Positions 20,822-30,048 of a stretch of DNA of 64,000 bases are shown here, one piece after another (the first letter of the stretch is position 1; every line of letters starts with the position of its first letter). Made by a program: the position numbers and the translations under genes. Source of the DNA: Oleiphilus sp. (lineage in GTDB: Bacteria; Pseudomonadota; Gammaproteobacteria; Pseudomonadales; Oleiphilaceae); assembly GCA_006212045.1 (NCBI GenBank), contig PZPK01000008.1, positions 1 to 64,000 on the forward strand, in the 5' to 3' direction. The notes below the pieces were generated by a model that saw only the letters and a list, made by a program, of their open reading frames with translations, searched no databases and was not told where the DNA came from.

Positions 20822-21067
20822 TCAGGCCAGCGTATCCAGCAAGGTTCCCAAGACTTCATCGGCAGTCCGGACGACCTGCGCTGACGCTTCAACTGAGCGC
20901 TCATACAGGCGGAGATCGACTAGGGATTCAACCACATCATTTGAATTGGAACCCGCCGCACCGTCGACCGTACCTGCCCTCACGATTTCACTCGCTGCAC
21001 GCTCGGCTCCTTCAATACCTCTCTGAACGCCCTGCACTCCGGTGTTCAATACTGAATTAATAGTCAT
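20822..21067 (-). CDS. Small flagellar hook/rod-like protein
   Basis: An 81-residue protein. The start (VLNTGVQGVQRGIEGAERAASEI) resembles the N-terminal heptad region of flagellar rod and hook proteins, and the end (VDLRLYERSVEASAQVVRTADEVLGTLLD) resembles their conserved C-terminal region, but the central domain is missing. Similar short proteins in pseudomonads are annotated loosely as FlgE. The ATG at 21067 is preferred; a GTG at 21079 is an alternative. Function is unknown. Confidence 0.6.
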   Translation of the reverse strand: MTINSVLNTGVQGVQRGIEGAERAASEIVRAGTVDGAAGSNSNDVVESLVDLRLYERSVEASAQVVRTADEVLGTLLDTLA

Positions 21068-21289
21068 TACGGCTACCACGTCGTTAATCGAATAGGTTGG
21101 CTCCCGGACACACGTATTACAGAGTCATAGGGAACCTCTAATGATAATTCAAGCAAAAAGCTGTTTGTTTTTCAACCAACGGGTACGTTTCTTTACAAAA
21201 AGTCCCTTCGAAAACAAGACTATATAAAAGGATCAGCGAGCCGACATTGCCTTTCGCTTCCTGAACATTCCAAAGAGTGTCTGTCCCGG

Positions 21290-21994
21290 CTATGTATCTT
21301 TTGTGGCTTCGCCGAACAGTGTGTCAAGATTCAGGTCTGCGGTGCAATCTGAGGGATCATGATTGGCCTGATAGGAAATTCTACCCAGCAATGGCGCTCT
21401 GATACCGGCACACAGACTGGCCATGTATTCCTGGTCATAGGCCATGGTCTCGGCGTCCATTTCGTTTGCGACCCATCCGGCGATACGCAAACCATCAGCA
21501 TGAATGGCCTGTACGGTCAGGAGCGCATGATTGATACAACCCAATCGAAGGCCCACCACGAGTATCACGGGCAATGCCAACTGTTGCGCCAGATCCGACA
21601 ACAGTTCTCGCTCGTTCAGGGGCACGCGCCAACCTCCGGCGCCTTCAACCAGAGCAAATTCAGGCCGGTGCATCAGCGCACCACGGCAAATACCCTCCAA
21701 ACGGCTCACGCTGATATTGCGCCCTTCTTCCCTGGCAGCGATATGCGGAGATGTGGCCGCTTTCAGTAGCACGGGGTTCACTTGCTCGTAGGGCAAAGAC
21801 ATCGACATGTGCTGCTGTAGCAAAATGGCGTCTTCGTTTGCCAATTGGCCTTGAAAGACTTCCGCTCCGGCCGCTACCGGCTTAAGCGCCATGCTTGTCA
21901 GCCCGGCTTTATTTGCCGCTTCCAGTAGTGCACAGGAAACAAAGGTCTTACCCACTCCGGTATCTGTGCCCGCCACGAAAAAGTGATGTTTCAT
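21290..21994 (-). CDS. bioD: Dethiobiotin synthetase BioD
   Basis: An ATP-dependent carboxylase closing the ureido ring of dethiobiotin. The P-loop GTDTGVGKT lies right at the N-terminus, as expected, and LVEGAGGWRVPLNE is the second family motif. The ATG at 21994 gives MKHHFFVAGTD, the family start; the ORF-track start lies inside bioC. It overlaps the end of bioC? No: eight bases separate the starts of bioD and the bioC stop at 22002. It is the last gene of the bio operon. Confidence 0.95.
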   Translation of the reverse strand: MKHHFFVAGTDTGVGKTFVSCALLEAANKAGLTSMALKPVAAGAEVFQGQLANEDAILLQQHMSMSLPYEQVNPVLLKAATSPHIAAREEGRNISVSRLEGICRGALMHRPEFALVEGAGGWRVPLNERELLSDLAQQLALPVILVVGLRLGCINHALLTVQAIHADGLRIAGWVANEMDAETMAYDQEYMASLCAGIRAPLLGRISYQANHDPSDCTADLNLDTLFGEATKDT

Positions 21995-22001
21995 ATCCCG
22001 A

Positions 22002-22793
22002 TTACCTTTTCTTCTGAAGCACACCCAGCCCTACCTGATAGGTGGCAGGTAGCTGATGAGCGCTGGTTCTGAAACCTTCGTAATGCTGAATAACAGCAGA
22101 CAGTTTGGCTTTTCCGGTGACGTGCTTTGATCGTTTTTCTGTCATATTGTGCGCACCGAGCGTCTTCAACTCCCGCATCAATGTGATGACCTTGTCGTAC
22201 CAGAGCACTTTTTCGACCTGACAAAGCTCGGTAAAAACTGCCGCGTCAGTCTCCCCGGCCCGCCGATAGTCTTCGAGTGTAAAGAACTCATTGACATGCT
22301 GGCGCTGATCAGTGGCCTTCCAGGATGCCTCAAGCTCACTCAAGGTGCCTTCCAACAGGGTTGAGAAAACGAATACGCCTCCCGGTCTGAGCACGCGCAC
22401 AAGCTCTGCAAAAAGAGCATCCAGATCGTAACACCATTGAATCGACAGGCTCGAGAATATCAGATCAAAGCTGCCACCTTTGAAGGGTAGTCGTTCTGCA
22501 TCGGCAACAGCGTAGCATGCCCGTTCTCCGTGCTGCGCCTTGGCGTAGGCCGCCATTCCAATTGCGAGGTCTACGGCAACGGGGCAGTTATCTTCACTAA
22601 ACGGGGCCAAAGTCGGGAGAAAATACCCTGTGCCGGCGCCCAAATCCATCACTCGGCCGCGCGCAGTCTCGGGCACCTTCTGCAACAGGCGATCCCCCAC
22701 CCAACGCTGAAAATGCGCGGCAGAATCATATTGTTGCGCAGCTTTACCGAAAGACTGGGCAATGTCTTTTTTATCAACTACTGCATTTGACAA
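22002..22793 (-). CDS. bioC: Malonyl-ACP O-methyltransferase BioC
   Basis: A SAM-dependent methyltransferase that methylates the free carboxyl of malonyl-ACP, disguising it as a fatty-acid primer for pimelate synthesis. The SAM motif VMDLGAGTGYFLP and LIFSSLSIQWCYDLDALF (a BioC signature) are clear. I choose the TTG at 22793 (SNAVVDKKDIAQSFGKAA) because AGGTGG lies seven bases upstream; it overlaps the bioH end by 16 bases. The ORF-track TTG at 22826 is an alternative. The C-terminal part is slightly long for the family. Confidence 0.9.
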   Translation of the reverse strand: MSNAVVDKKDIAQSFGKAAQQYDSAAHFQRWVGDRLLQKVPETARGRVMDLGAGTGYFLPTLAPFSEDNCPVAVDLAIGMAAYAKAQHGERACYAVADAERLPFKGGSFDLIFSSLSIQWCYDLDALFAELVRVLRPGGVFVFSTLLEGTLSELEASWKATDQRQHVNEFFTLEDYRRAGETDAAVFTELCQVEKVLWYDKVITLMRELKTLGAHNMTEKRSKHVTGKAKLSAVIQHYEGFRTSAHQLPATYQVGLGVLQKKR

Positions 22794-23506
22794 AAGCGGT
22801 CCACCTGTTGGTTCAGTACTGTACAAAGCGTGTATGCGTGCTGCTCATCAAGAAAAGGGCAATGCCCCAATTCACTCAGAATATGTACCTCTGCCTGCTC
22901 CGGCAAAAGCCCGTTCAAACCCGGCTCAAACGGCACCAGCCGATCACATGCACCATAAATAAAAGCACTCGGGACATCGATTGCAGCAAGCTCGGCACGG
23001 CTATCCATTTGCCCCAGCATGGCCAGACTTGAACAAAGGACCTGGTGTTCCGGTACCGACTGTTTGTGATAAACGCGCCCCAAATCTCGCAGTAACCGCC
23101 GCTGAGAAGCCATCCCCTGGGTCAGCAAAAAAGAAAATGTTCGCAGCCAGTCCTGACCTGTGCCGTTGGCAAGCTCAGCGCTGAACTGCTCAAACATCTT
23201 TGTTTCCATACCGGATGCCCAGTCTTCCCGACGTACAAATACGGGATTGGCCATCAGTGAAATCAAGCCGGAAAATTGCCTGGCGCAGGTTGCGGCGTAA
23301 TGCATGGCCAACATCCCTCCCAGCGACCACCCCATCAGCACGGTATCCCGGGTTACTTGCTTGTCGAGACATTGCATCCACTCAGACAGGTCCCAGTTCC
23401 GGGTGACACCCTGCACTTTGACCGATTCAAAGCCCTGCAAGTGACAAAGAACATCGTGCCAAATCCCGTCAGGCATGGACCAGCCATTCAGAAACAGCAA
23501 TTTCAC
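22778..23506 (-). CDS. bioH: Pimeloyl-ACP methyl ester carboxylesterase BioH
   Basis: An alpha/beta hydrolase that removes the methyl ester placed by BioC, ending pimeloyl-ACP synthesis. The nucleophile elbow is GWSLGG, the acid lies near GACDRLVPFEP and the histidine in LSELGHCPFLDE. The N-terminus LLFLNGWSMPDGIWHDV is typical of BioH. Length is 242 residues. The ATG overlaps the bioF stop by four bases (ATGA), and the 3' end overlaps bioC, so the genes are translationally coupled. Confidence 0.92.
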   Translation of the reverse strand: MKLLFLNGWSMPDGIWHDVLCHLQGFESVKVQGVTRNWDLSEWMQCLDKQVTRDTVLMGWSLGGMLAMHYAATCARQFSGLISLMANPVFVRREDWASGMETKMFEQFSAELANGTGQDWLRTFSFLLTQGMASQRRLLRDLGRVYHKQSVPEHQVLCSSLAMLGQMDSRAELAAIDVPSAFIYGACDRLVPFEPGLNGLLPEQAEVHILSELGHCPFLDEQHAYTLCTVLNQQVDRFCQMQ

Positions 23507-24693
23507 AACAATGACCGGCCTTTTGCCCGTACCAGAGTATTGACCAGCTGATCCAGGCTTTCACTACCATGTGAGGATGACAATGTAATACGCAACCTGG
23601 CCGAACCGTCCGGCACTGTCGGGGGGCGAATCGCTCCAACCAGAATCCCCTGCTCCATCAGGAAGGCGTTAAGTCGCATCAAGGTGTCGTTATCGCCCAC
23701 CAGTAAGGGCTGTATCGGGGAATCCGAAGCCATCAGTGCGATATCATGTCGCTTCATCGCTGACCGGAAGCTCGTAATGTTGTCTCTGAGACGGGCTCGA
23801 CGGTCATTCGATTCAACAATAATTTTCAGCGCTTGTCTGGTAGCCGCTGCCATCGCGGGAGGCATGGCCGTGGTATAAATATAGGGTCTGGCAAATTGCT
23901 CGATATAGCGGATCAGGGTTTGGCTTCCGGCGACAAAGGCACCCGCTGTACCAAAGGCCTTGCCAAAGGTTCCGACCAGAATCGGGACCTGGTTCTGCTG
24001 CAGTTTAAAGTGCTCGATGCAGCCGCCACCTGAAGGTCCGAAAACACCAAGGCCATGCGCATCGTCTACCATCAGCACAGCCTCATGCTGTTCACATACC
24101 TCAACCAGACCCGGTAGAGGCGCCATGTTACCGTCCATACTGAAAACACCATCGGTCACCACCAGTTTCAGGGCATCCTGGTTGTCCGGTTTGCTCTCGA
24201 AACGTGCCAGAGCGGTTTTGAGACTATCGCAGTCAGTATGAAGGTAGCGCTGAAAACGTGCGCCACTGAGCAAGCCGCCATCGATCAGCGAAGCATGATT
24301 CAAACGGTCTTCGAAAACGGCGTCCTTTCGGCCCGACAAAGCGGAAATAACCGCCATGTTGGCCATATATCCGGTAGAAAACACCAAGGCTCTGTCTCTT
24401 CCGGTAAACTCGGCGAGGGCCTGTTCCAGCAGATCATGCTCGCGATGGTGCCCGGTCACCATATGGGATGCGCCACTGCCAACCCCGTAGCGAGAGATCG
24501 CCTCAATAGCCGCCTGTTTCACCAAGTCATCATTTGCCAGCCCCAGATAATCATTGGAAGCAAAGCAAAGGTAATCCCGGCCACCTGAGCTCAGGCGCTC
24601 ACCGGGAGGCGAATCCACTTGCAAACGATGGCGCAGTAACGACTGATCACGCCGAACCTCAAGCGCCTTTAACCACCGTTTTTCGACTTCCAT
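23503..24693 (-). CDS. bioF: 8-amino-7-oxononanoate synthase BioF
   Basis: A PLP-dependent alpha-oxoamine synthase condensing pimeloyl-ACP with alanine. Family motifs include FASNDYLGLAND, GSGASHMVTGHHREH, VDDAHGLGVFG and VGTFGKAFGTAGAF, where the lysine binds PLP. The ATG at 24693 (MEVEKRWLKALEVRRDQ) matches the usual N-terminus; the TTG of the ORF track at 24714 is less likely. bioB lies 56 bases upstream and bioH overlaps downstream. Confidence 0.95.
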   Translation of the reverse strand: MEVEKRWLKALEVRRDQSLLRHRLQVDSPPGERLSSGGRDYLCFASNDYLGLANDDLVKQAAIEAISRYGVGSGASHMVTGHHREHDLLEQALAEFTGRDRALVFSTGYMANMAVISALSGRKDAVFEDRLNHASLIDGGLLSGARFQRYLHTDCDSLKTALARFESKPDNQDALKLVVTDGVFSMDGNMAPLPGLVEVCEQHEAVLMVDDAHGLGVFGPSGGGCIEHFKLQQNQVPILVGTFGKAFGTAGAFVAGSQTLIRYIEQFARPYIYTTAMPPAMAAATRQALKIIVESNDRRARLRDNITSFRSAMKRHDIALMASDSPIQPLLVGDNDTLMRLNAFLMEQGILVGAIRPPTVPDGSARLRITLSSSHGSESLDQLVNTLVRAKGRSLL

Positions 24694-24749
24694 AGAAACG
24701 TCCGACAAGAGCAACGCGTGCTGAAGACAGTACGCGCGACAACAACAAA

Positions 24750-25829
24750 TCAGTGTTTTGCTGCAGAGGGGGCGACTGTCGTCGCATCATAGAACCGGTG
24801 TTTGTTCTGCTCGGATTGAATAGCCTTATTCAGTAGCGATTCCTGTTCGTCATCCGAGGATTCAATTCGCTGCTCAGGTCTGAGCCCAAGGCGCTTGAAC
24901 AATTGCATGTCCTTGTGCGCCTCAGGGTTCGGCGTCGTCAGCAGGCACTCGCCGTAGAAAATCGAATTGGCACCTGCCATAAATGCCAGTGCCTGCATTT
25001 CATCCGACATATCCTCACGCCCTGCAGACAGACGTACATGGCTCTGTGGCATTAAAATACGCGCCACCGCAATACAGCGTATAAATTCAATAGGATCAAC
25101 ATCCTCGACGTTTTCCAAAGGCGTACCTTTGACCTTGACCAACATGTTGATCGGCACACTTTCGGGTTGAACCGGCAGGTTCGCCAATTGCACCAGCAAG
25201 CCAATGCGATCGTTTGCCTTTTCACCCATGCCGATAATGCCGCCACTACAGATCTTCATTCCGGCATCGCGCACGTGTTGCAGCGTATCCAGCCTATCCT
25301 GATAGGTGCGTGTTGTAATGATTTTGTCGTAAAAATCGGGCGAGGTATCCAGATTGTGGTTGTAGTAATCCAGGCCCGCTTCAGCCAGTTGTCCGGCCTG
25401 CTCATCTGTCAGCATACCGAGTGTCATACAGGTCTCCAGGCCCAGATTTCTCACTCCCTTGACCATCTCTACGACGTAAGGCATGTCTTTGTCACTTGGA
25501 TGTTTCCAGGCTGCGCCCATACAAAAACGGCTGCTACCCTTGGCTTTGGCCTCTTTGGCCTTTTCCAGCACTTTCTCAACCTGCAGCAGTTTTTCTTTCT
25601 CCAGCCCGGTATTGTAATGACCACTCTGAGGACAATACTTGCAATCCTCAGGACAGGCGCCGGTTTTGATCGAAAGTAGTGTACTGACCTGAACTTCGTT
25701 CGGATCAAAATGGGCACGATGCACGGTCTGTGCCTGAAACAGAAGATCATTGAACGGCTGATCAAACAAGGCCCGAACTTCTTTGACGGTCCAGTCATGG
25801 CGAATGTTATTTGACTCACTGCTTCTCAT
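24750..25829 (-). CDS. bioB: Biotin synthase BioB
   Basis: A radical-SAM enzyme inserting sulfur into dethiobiotin. The 4Fe-4S motif is CPEDCKYC within [20 protein letters not shown], and [11 protein letters not shown] and [12 protein letters not shown] are further BioB signatures. The ORF track begins 31 codons earlier, but the ATG at 25829 ([18 protein letters not shown]) fits the family, and the extra leader would run into the divergent promoter region. It is the first gene of the minus-strand bioBFHCD operon, controlled by the BirA-like site at 25970-26001. Confidence 0.96.
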   Translation of the reverse strand: MRSSESNNIRHDWTVKEVRALFDQPFNDLLFQAQTVHRAHFDPNEVQVSTLLSIKTGACPEDCKYCPQSGHYNTGLEKEKLLQVEKVLEKAKEAKAKGSSRFCMGAAWKHPSDKDMPYVVEMVKGVRNLGLETCMTLGMLTDEQAGQLAEAGLDYYNHNLDTSPDFYDKIITTRTYQDRLDTLQHVRDAGMKICSGGIIGMGEKANDRIGLLVQLANLPVQPESVPINMLVKVKGTPLENVEDVDPIEFIRCIAVARILMPQSHVRLSAGREDMSDEMQALAFMAGANSIFYGECLLTTPNPEAHKDMQLFKRLGLRPEQRIESSDDEQESLLNKAIQSEQNKHRFYDATTVAPSAAKH

Positions 25830-25948
25830 TTTTACTACGGCTCCCGGTATAAAATTGCCCCTGAATTCGCATGGCTTATCACCAACAACTCGGCATGGAT
25901 TGCCAAATAAACTGTCACGCATGCGACTTTCGGCGAAAGGAAACGCCC

Positions 25949-25976
25949 ATGATAAAAGCTCTTACACGCTTGTCAA
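25949..25976 (-). promoter_or_regulatory. Promoter of the bioBFHCD operon
   Basis: On the minus strand a perfect TTGACA (25971-25976) is followed after 16 bases by TATCAT (25949-25954), a five-of-six match to TATAAT. The -10 coincides with the ATG of the divergent comF gene. The leader to bioB would be about 110 bases. Confidence 0.65.
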
Positions 25977-26725
25977 CCAGAAAACGCTTTTTGGTTAACA
26001 GCGCTGCCAGACACTTTGCAACCCTCCAAAAGGCGCTCACCGAGCGCAGCTGTTTTTTCTGCCACGCGCGTACGCATGAAGCGCTTGACATATGCGCGGG
26101 CTGCCAGCTGGACCTGCCATGGAATACCAACGCCTGCCGGATCTGTTCGGAACCCATGCCTTCGCAGCTTTCAGGCCAGGTAACTTGCGGCAAATGCCTG
26201 ACCAGTCAACCAGCGTTTGATCGTTGCCTCACCGCATTCACATTCGAGTTCCCGGTGAGACAAGCGATTCATCAGCTGAAATATTCACAGCAATGCTACT
26301 GGAGCAGGCCTCTGGGTGCCTGTCTGCATAGAGTGATTGAACAGCAGAGCCCGCTTTACAGGCCCGAAGTGTTGATCCCTGTGCCGATGGAGCGGGCCAA
26401 AAAAAGAATCCGTAAAATCAACCAGAGCGAAGAAATCGCAAAACGTGTTGGCAAGCACATGCGAATACCGGTCGACGGGAAAATTGTTCGCAAAATCAGA
26501 GCAACCAGCGCTCAGTCCACTCTAAATAAACGCGAACGGCGCCAGAATTTACGTGGCAGCTTTGAGGTCATTGGCAAGCCCGCGTATCAACACGTCGCCA
26601 TTGTCGACGATGTCATCACGACCGGGGCAACGGCCGAGACACTGGCCCGCTTATTAAAGCAAGCCGGTATTGAAGAAGTCAGTATCTGGTGCATTGCACG
26701 CACGCCGACGCCGGCACATAAATAA
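25949..26725 (+). CDS. comF: ComF-family phosphoribosyltransferase-like protein
   Basis: A ComF/GntX-family protein with an N-terminal zinc-finger region (CFFC, CAGC, CRIC, CGKC) and a C-terminal phosphoribosyltransferase domain with the PRPP loop [17 protein letters not shown]. Family members support DNA uptake or use of DNA as a nutrient. The ATG at 25949 has AAAGG upstream; TTG codons at 25970 and 25991 are alternatives, because the bio promoter overlaps the first codons. It is divergent from bioB, an arrangement common in gammaproteobacteria. Confidence 0.88.
   Translation: MIKALTRLSTRKRFLVNSAARHFATLQKALTERSCFFCHARTHEALDICAGCQLDLPWNTNACRICSEPMPSQLSGQVTCGKCLTSQPAFDRCLTAFTFEFPVRQAIHQLKYSQQCYWSRPLGACLHRVIEQQSPLYRPEVLIPVPMERAKKRIRKINQSEEIAKRVGKHMRIPVDGKIVRKIRATSAQSTLNKRERRQNLRGSFEVIGKPAYQHVAIVDDVITTGATAETLARLLKQAGIEEVSIWCIARTPTPAHK
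25970..26001. promoter_or_regulatory. BirA-like biotin operator
   Basis: TTGTCAACC, 14 bases, GGTTAACAG closely match the BirA operator arms TTGTAAACC and GGTTTACAA (8/9 and 7/9), with a spacing near the known 14-16 bases. The left arm contains the -35 of the bio promoter, so BirA-biotinyl-AMP bound here would block it. The site lies within codons 8-18 of the predicted comF frame. The match is seen; BirA binding is inferred. Confidence 0.65.
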
Positions 26726-26758
26726 GAGTTTAAGAGTCGCAGCACTTCGTCTGGATGA

Positions 26759-27901
26759 CTATGAGCGTTCCAACAACAAGCGCCGTTTAACTTCTTCCGC
26801 TATCGCTAACGAAGCGGTCAGACCCGGTGATTCAAACCCCAGAAGGTTTATTAGCCCGTCAACTCCATGGCTGCTCCGGTCCTGAATAACAAAGTCTGCA
26901 GGCGAGTCATTCGGGCCGCTCAACTTGGGTCTTACTCCCGAATAATCTGCTTGCAGTCGTTCCTCTTCCAAGCCAGGCCAGTATTGACGAACAGAAGCAG
27001 CGAATTTATCCCGCTTCAGTGGATCAACCTGATAGTCGATTTCATCCGCTTGAGTCCACTCACCAAGCCAATCGACGTCGGGACCAAATTTGGCATATCC
27101 CTGCATATCCAGGGTCAAGTGAATCCCCAACCCTCCGGGTTCCGGCACCGGGTAGACCAGATGACTGAACGGTACCTGTCCCGAATAGGCGAAGTAATCG
27201 CCTTTGGCAAAACGTATTTTCCCGAACTGCCCGGTTTTTATTCCGGCTGCTTGCGAGAAAGTGATGGCATTCAGACCACAAGCATTGACACATAGCTGCG
27301 CCCTGATGCTTGCATTCTGCTCCGGAAGCTCAAGTGCAATCGCATGGTCCGATGCGTCCACCATCTTTACCGAGGTGTTTGTCACCAACTGACCACCCGC
27401 AGCTTCGAAATCAGTCAGTACCTGCGTCATATAGGCGTGACTGTCAATTATTCCGGTGGACGGTGATATAAGAGCCCCTGTCGCCGACAATGCGGGCTCA
27501 AGCGCCCTCACCCCGCGAGCATCGAGAAACCTCAAATCTGCCACCCCGTTATTTTCAGCTCGCTTGGCGATCGACTCCAGCGTTTCCTGCTGGCCGGGAT
27601 TGCTCGCTACGATCAGTTTGCCGCACCGTGCATATGGCACTTTATGGCGCTCACAATATTCATACAGCAGCGCTTTGCCCCGGACACACAACTCTGCCTT
27701 CAGACTACCTTGCGGATAATAGATACCGGCATGGATCACTTCACTGTTGCGTGATGAGGTTTCCATACCAATTGCAGCATTTCGCTCCAACAGCCAGACT
27801 TGTCGTCCGCTACCCTCGCAAGCAAGCGCCATGGCGCGTGCGACGGCCAGACCGATAACGCCCGCACCCACGACGACACAATCGAGATCGTAGTGTTCCA
27901 A
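26759..27901 (-). CDS. FAD-dependent oxidoreductase, L-2-hydroxyglutarate dehydrogenase-like
   Basis: A 380-residue DAO-family flavoprotein with the dinucleotide motif VVVGAGVIGLAVA at residues 9-21 and a second family stretch SSRNSEVIHAGIYYPQGSLKAELC, characteristic of L-2-hydroxyglutarate oxidase/dehydrogenase (LhgO-like) enzymes. The exact substrate is not certain. The start is a TTG with GGGAA seven bases upstream; no in-frame ATG precedes it. It follows the SDR gene by 18 bases in a two-gene operon and is convergent with comF. Confidence 0.85.
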   Translation of the reverse strand: MEHYDLDCVVVGAGVIGLAVARAMALACEGSGRQVWLLERNAAIGMETSSRNSEVIHAGIYYPQGSLKAELCVRGKALLYEYCERHKVPYARCGKLIVASNPGQQETLESIAKRAENNGVADLRFLDARGVRALEPALSATGALISPSTGIIDSHAYMTQVLTDFEAAGGQLVTNTSVKMVDASDHAIALELPEQNASIRAQLCVNACGLNAITFSQAAGIKTGQFGKIRFAKGDYFAYSGQVPFSHLVYPVPEPGGLGIHLTLDMQGYAKFGPDVDWLGEWTQADEIDYQVDPLKRDKFAASVRQYWPGLEEERLQADYSGVRPKLSGPNDSPADFVIQDRSSHGVDGLINLLGFESPGLTASLAIAEEVKRRLLLERS

Positions 27902-27919
27902 TGTGATTTTCCCGGGAAA

Positions 27920-28744
27920 CTAGATAATTTTCTGTTTCAGCAAAAAGTTGACGATGCGATCGTAACTGCTGGGCAACAAACGCTGAACCATATCGAACAG
28001 CTTGGCATCGTTGCCAATCAGCAGACGCCGGTTACCTTTCAGAACCGTCGTCATGATCTGCTGCGCTGCTTCATCCGCCGAAGTACCAGCAATTCGACCG
28101 AAATCCCGGATCGCCTGGGCATGATTGGTTGAGCCGTCACCGCTGCGGTAGAACCGGGCATTTCGAACAATATTGGTATCGACACCACCTGGGTGAACGC
28201 ACACCGGCGTCACTGAGGTCTCAGACAGCTCATAGCGCAAGGCCTCGGTAAACCCCCGCACTGCAAACTTACTGGCATTGTATGCCCCCTGAGTCGGAAA
28301 CGAGACTAAGCCAAACAAGCTGGAAATGTTAACCACATAGGCCTCATCCGCGCATTTCAGAAAGGGCAGGAAAGCCTTGGTGCCGTATACCACGCCCCAA
28401 AAGTTAATATTCATCACCCACTCAAAGTCTTCATAGCCAAGATCCTCAATGCATTCGCTCACATTGACACCGGCATTGTTAATCACGATGTCGACGCGTC
28501 CGTAGTGCGCATTCACCTCTTCTGCATAACGGTATACCGCGTTTCGGTCACTGACATCGACAACACTCCAGTGTGATCTTCCACCAATCTGCTGTATCTG
28601 ATTGTGTGTTTCCTCAACCAGATTTTCGTGGATATCAGAGATTGCAAGAAAAGCTCCCTGCTTTGCAAACAACAGCGCAAGCGCCCTACCGATTCCGGAG
28701 CCCGCTCCGGTAATCACGACCGTTTTCGCGGCAAAATCCTGCAT
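27920..28744 (-). CDS. Short-chain dehydrogenase/reductase
   Basis: A 274-residue classical SDR with the cofactor motif TGAGSGIG (residues 12-19), NNAG, and the catalytic YNASK. The C-terminal extension ending LLPSSYDRIVNFLLKQKII suggests a subfamily acting on hydrophobic substrates, but the substrate is unknown. A GAAAGG precedes the ATG. It sits directly upstream of the FAD oxidoreductase and divergent from dinB. Confidence 0.85.
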   Translation of the reverse strand: MQDFAAKTVVITGAGSGIGRALALLFAKQGAFLAISDIHENLVEETHNQIQQIGGRSHWSVVDVSDRNAVYRYAEEVNAHYGRVDIVINNAGVNVSECIEDLGYEDFEWVMNINFWGVVYGTKAFLPFLKCADEAYVVNISSLFGLVSFPTQGAYNASKFAVRGFTEALRYELSETSVTPVCVHPGGVDTNIVRNARFYRSGDGSTNHAQAIRDFGRIAGTSADEAAQQIMTTVLKGNRRLLIGNDAKLFDMVQRLLPSSYDRIVNFLLKQKII

Positions 28745-28867
28745 ATTAAAGCCTTTCGTTATGGTTTCTGTTTTTGGGCGCCCCTAAGGCCTGCCCGAAG
28801 AGCTGGTCATTTTGGGGCGATCCTGATAAAACTTCAACTGAACCAGACCCTAGTTGACAACGATTCC

Positions 28868-30007
28868 GTGACAGACTCCGTGCGCAAGATCATTCATATC
28901 GATGCAGATGCCTTTTATGCCGCTGTAGAGATGCGCGAGAATCCAAAACTTCAAGACAAACCAATCGCCGTTGGCGGCAGTCCGCAAGGCCGCGGCGTAA
29001 TCGCAACCTGTAACTATCTTGCCCGTCAATACGGCATTCACTCGGCAATGCCTTCCGCACACGCCATAAGGCGTTGCCCTGAGCTGGTATTTATCAAACC
29101 CGACTTTCCCTTGTATCGCCTGGTATCGAAACAGATGCGGGAAATCTTTGCGCGCTATACCGACCTGATTGAACCGCTGTCACTGGACGAAGCCTATCTG
29201 GATGTGACGCACTGTCAGCAGCACAGCGGCAGCGCAACCCTGATTGCCAGAGCCATCAAACGCAGTGTCCACCGGGAATTGGGGATCCAGGTTTCCGCAG
29301 GTGTCGCTCCAAATAAGTTTTTGGCGAAGGTCGCGAGCGACTGGGACAAGCCGGATGGCCTGTTTGTGATTACGCCCGAGCAGGTCGACGACTTTGTACT
29401 CAAACTGCCGGTCAGAAAAATAAACGGTGTCGGCAAAGTCACCAGCAAAAAACTCAACGATCTCGGCATTGAAACCTGTCGCGATATTCGGGAATGCGAC
29501 GAACAACTCCTGATCAAGCGATTCGGCAAGCAAGGCAAGCGCCTGATCGAACTGGCTCAGGGCCAGGACGCTCGGCCGGTTCAGACTTCGCGCGTGCGCA
29601 AATCCCTGAGTGTTGAACATACCTACAATGACGATCTGCAAAACCGGGAAGCTGTTTGCCAAAAAGTTCCGGATCTGTACCGGGAATTGACCGAACGCGT
29701 GCAGAAATCTGCAGCTCAACGTCCGGTCAGCAAACGTGTTGTGAAAATAAAATTCAACGATTTTACTCAAACGACGCTGGAGCACAGTTTGAGTGATAGC
29801 GGGAAACCATGGGATCGTCAGGAGCAGTTTGAAGCCATGGTAGTGGAAGCCTGGCAGCGCGGCAAAAAACCGGTGAGACTGCTTGGTCTTGGCGTCAGAT
29901 TCAGGGAGGATCCGAGCACGGATAAATATCACCAGCTCGAACTATTCGAGGCGAACGGCACTAATGAGAGCGTCACAGGATATGTCTTGCCGAACGACGA
30001 AGCCTGA
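28868..30007 (+). CDS. dinB: DNA polymerase IV (DinB)
   Basis: A Y-family translesion polymerase. Catalytic motifs HIDADAFYAAVE near the N-terminus and LSLDEAYLDV are present; helix-hairpin-helix (RKINGVGKVTSKKLNDLGI) and little-finger regions follow, and the C-terminal YHQLELF resembles a beta-clamp-binding motif. The ORF track opens in the divergent SDR; no ATG fits, so GTG 28868 or GTG 28880 is the start. I see no clear LexA box (CTGT-N8-ACAG) upstream, so SOS control is not supported by sequence. Confidence 0.93.
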   Translation: MTDSVRKIIHIDADAFYAAVEMRENPKLQDKPIAVGGSPQGRGVIATCNYLARQYGIHSAMPSAHAIRRCPELVFIKPDFPLYRLVSKQMREIFARYTDLIEPLSLDEAYLDVTHCQQHSGSATLIARAIKRSVHRELGIQVSAGVAPNKFLAKVASDWDKPDGLFVITPEQVDDFVLKLPVRKINGVGKVTSKKLNDLGIETCRDIRECDEQLLIKRFGKQGKRLIELAQGQDARPVQTSRVRKSLSVEHTYNDDLQNREAVCQKVPDLYRELTERVQKSAAQRPVSKRVVKIKFNDFTQTTLEHSLSDSGKPWDRQEQFEAMVVEAWQRGKKPVRLLGLGVRFREDPSTDKYHQLELFEANGTNESVTGYVLPNDEA

Positions 30008-30048
30008 CAGAAAAACCAGGTCCGGTGAACCATTCGAGATGACCTGTA

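Noticed and set aside
28745-28867. Possible LexA box upstream of dinB
   Set aside because: No CTGT-N8-ACAG pattern of useful quality was found in the gap.
30017-30046. CAGGTC/GACCTG repeat between dinB and the phosphoribosyltransferase gene as a terminator
   Set aside because: The stem is only 6 bp with an 18-nt loop and no T-run.
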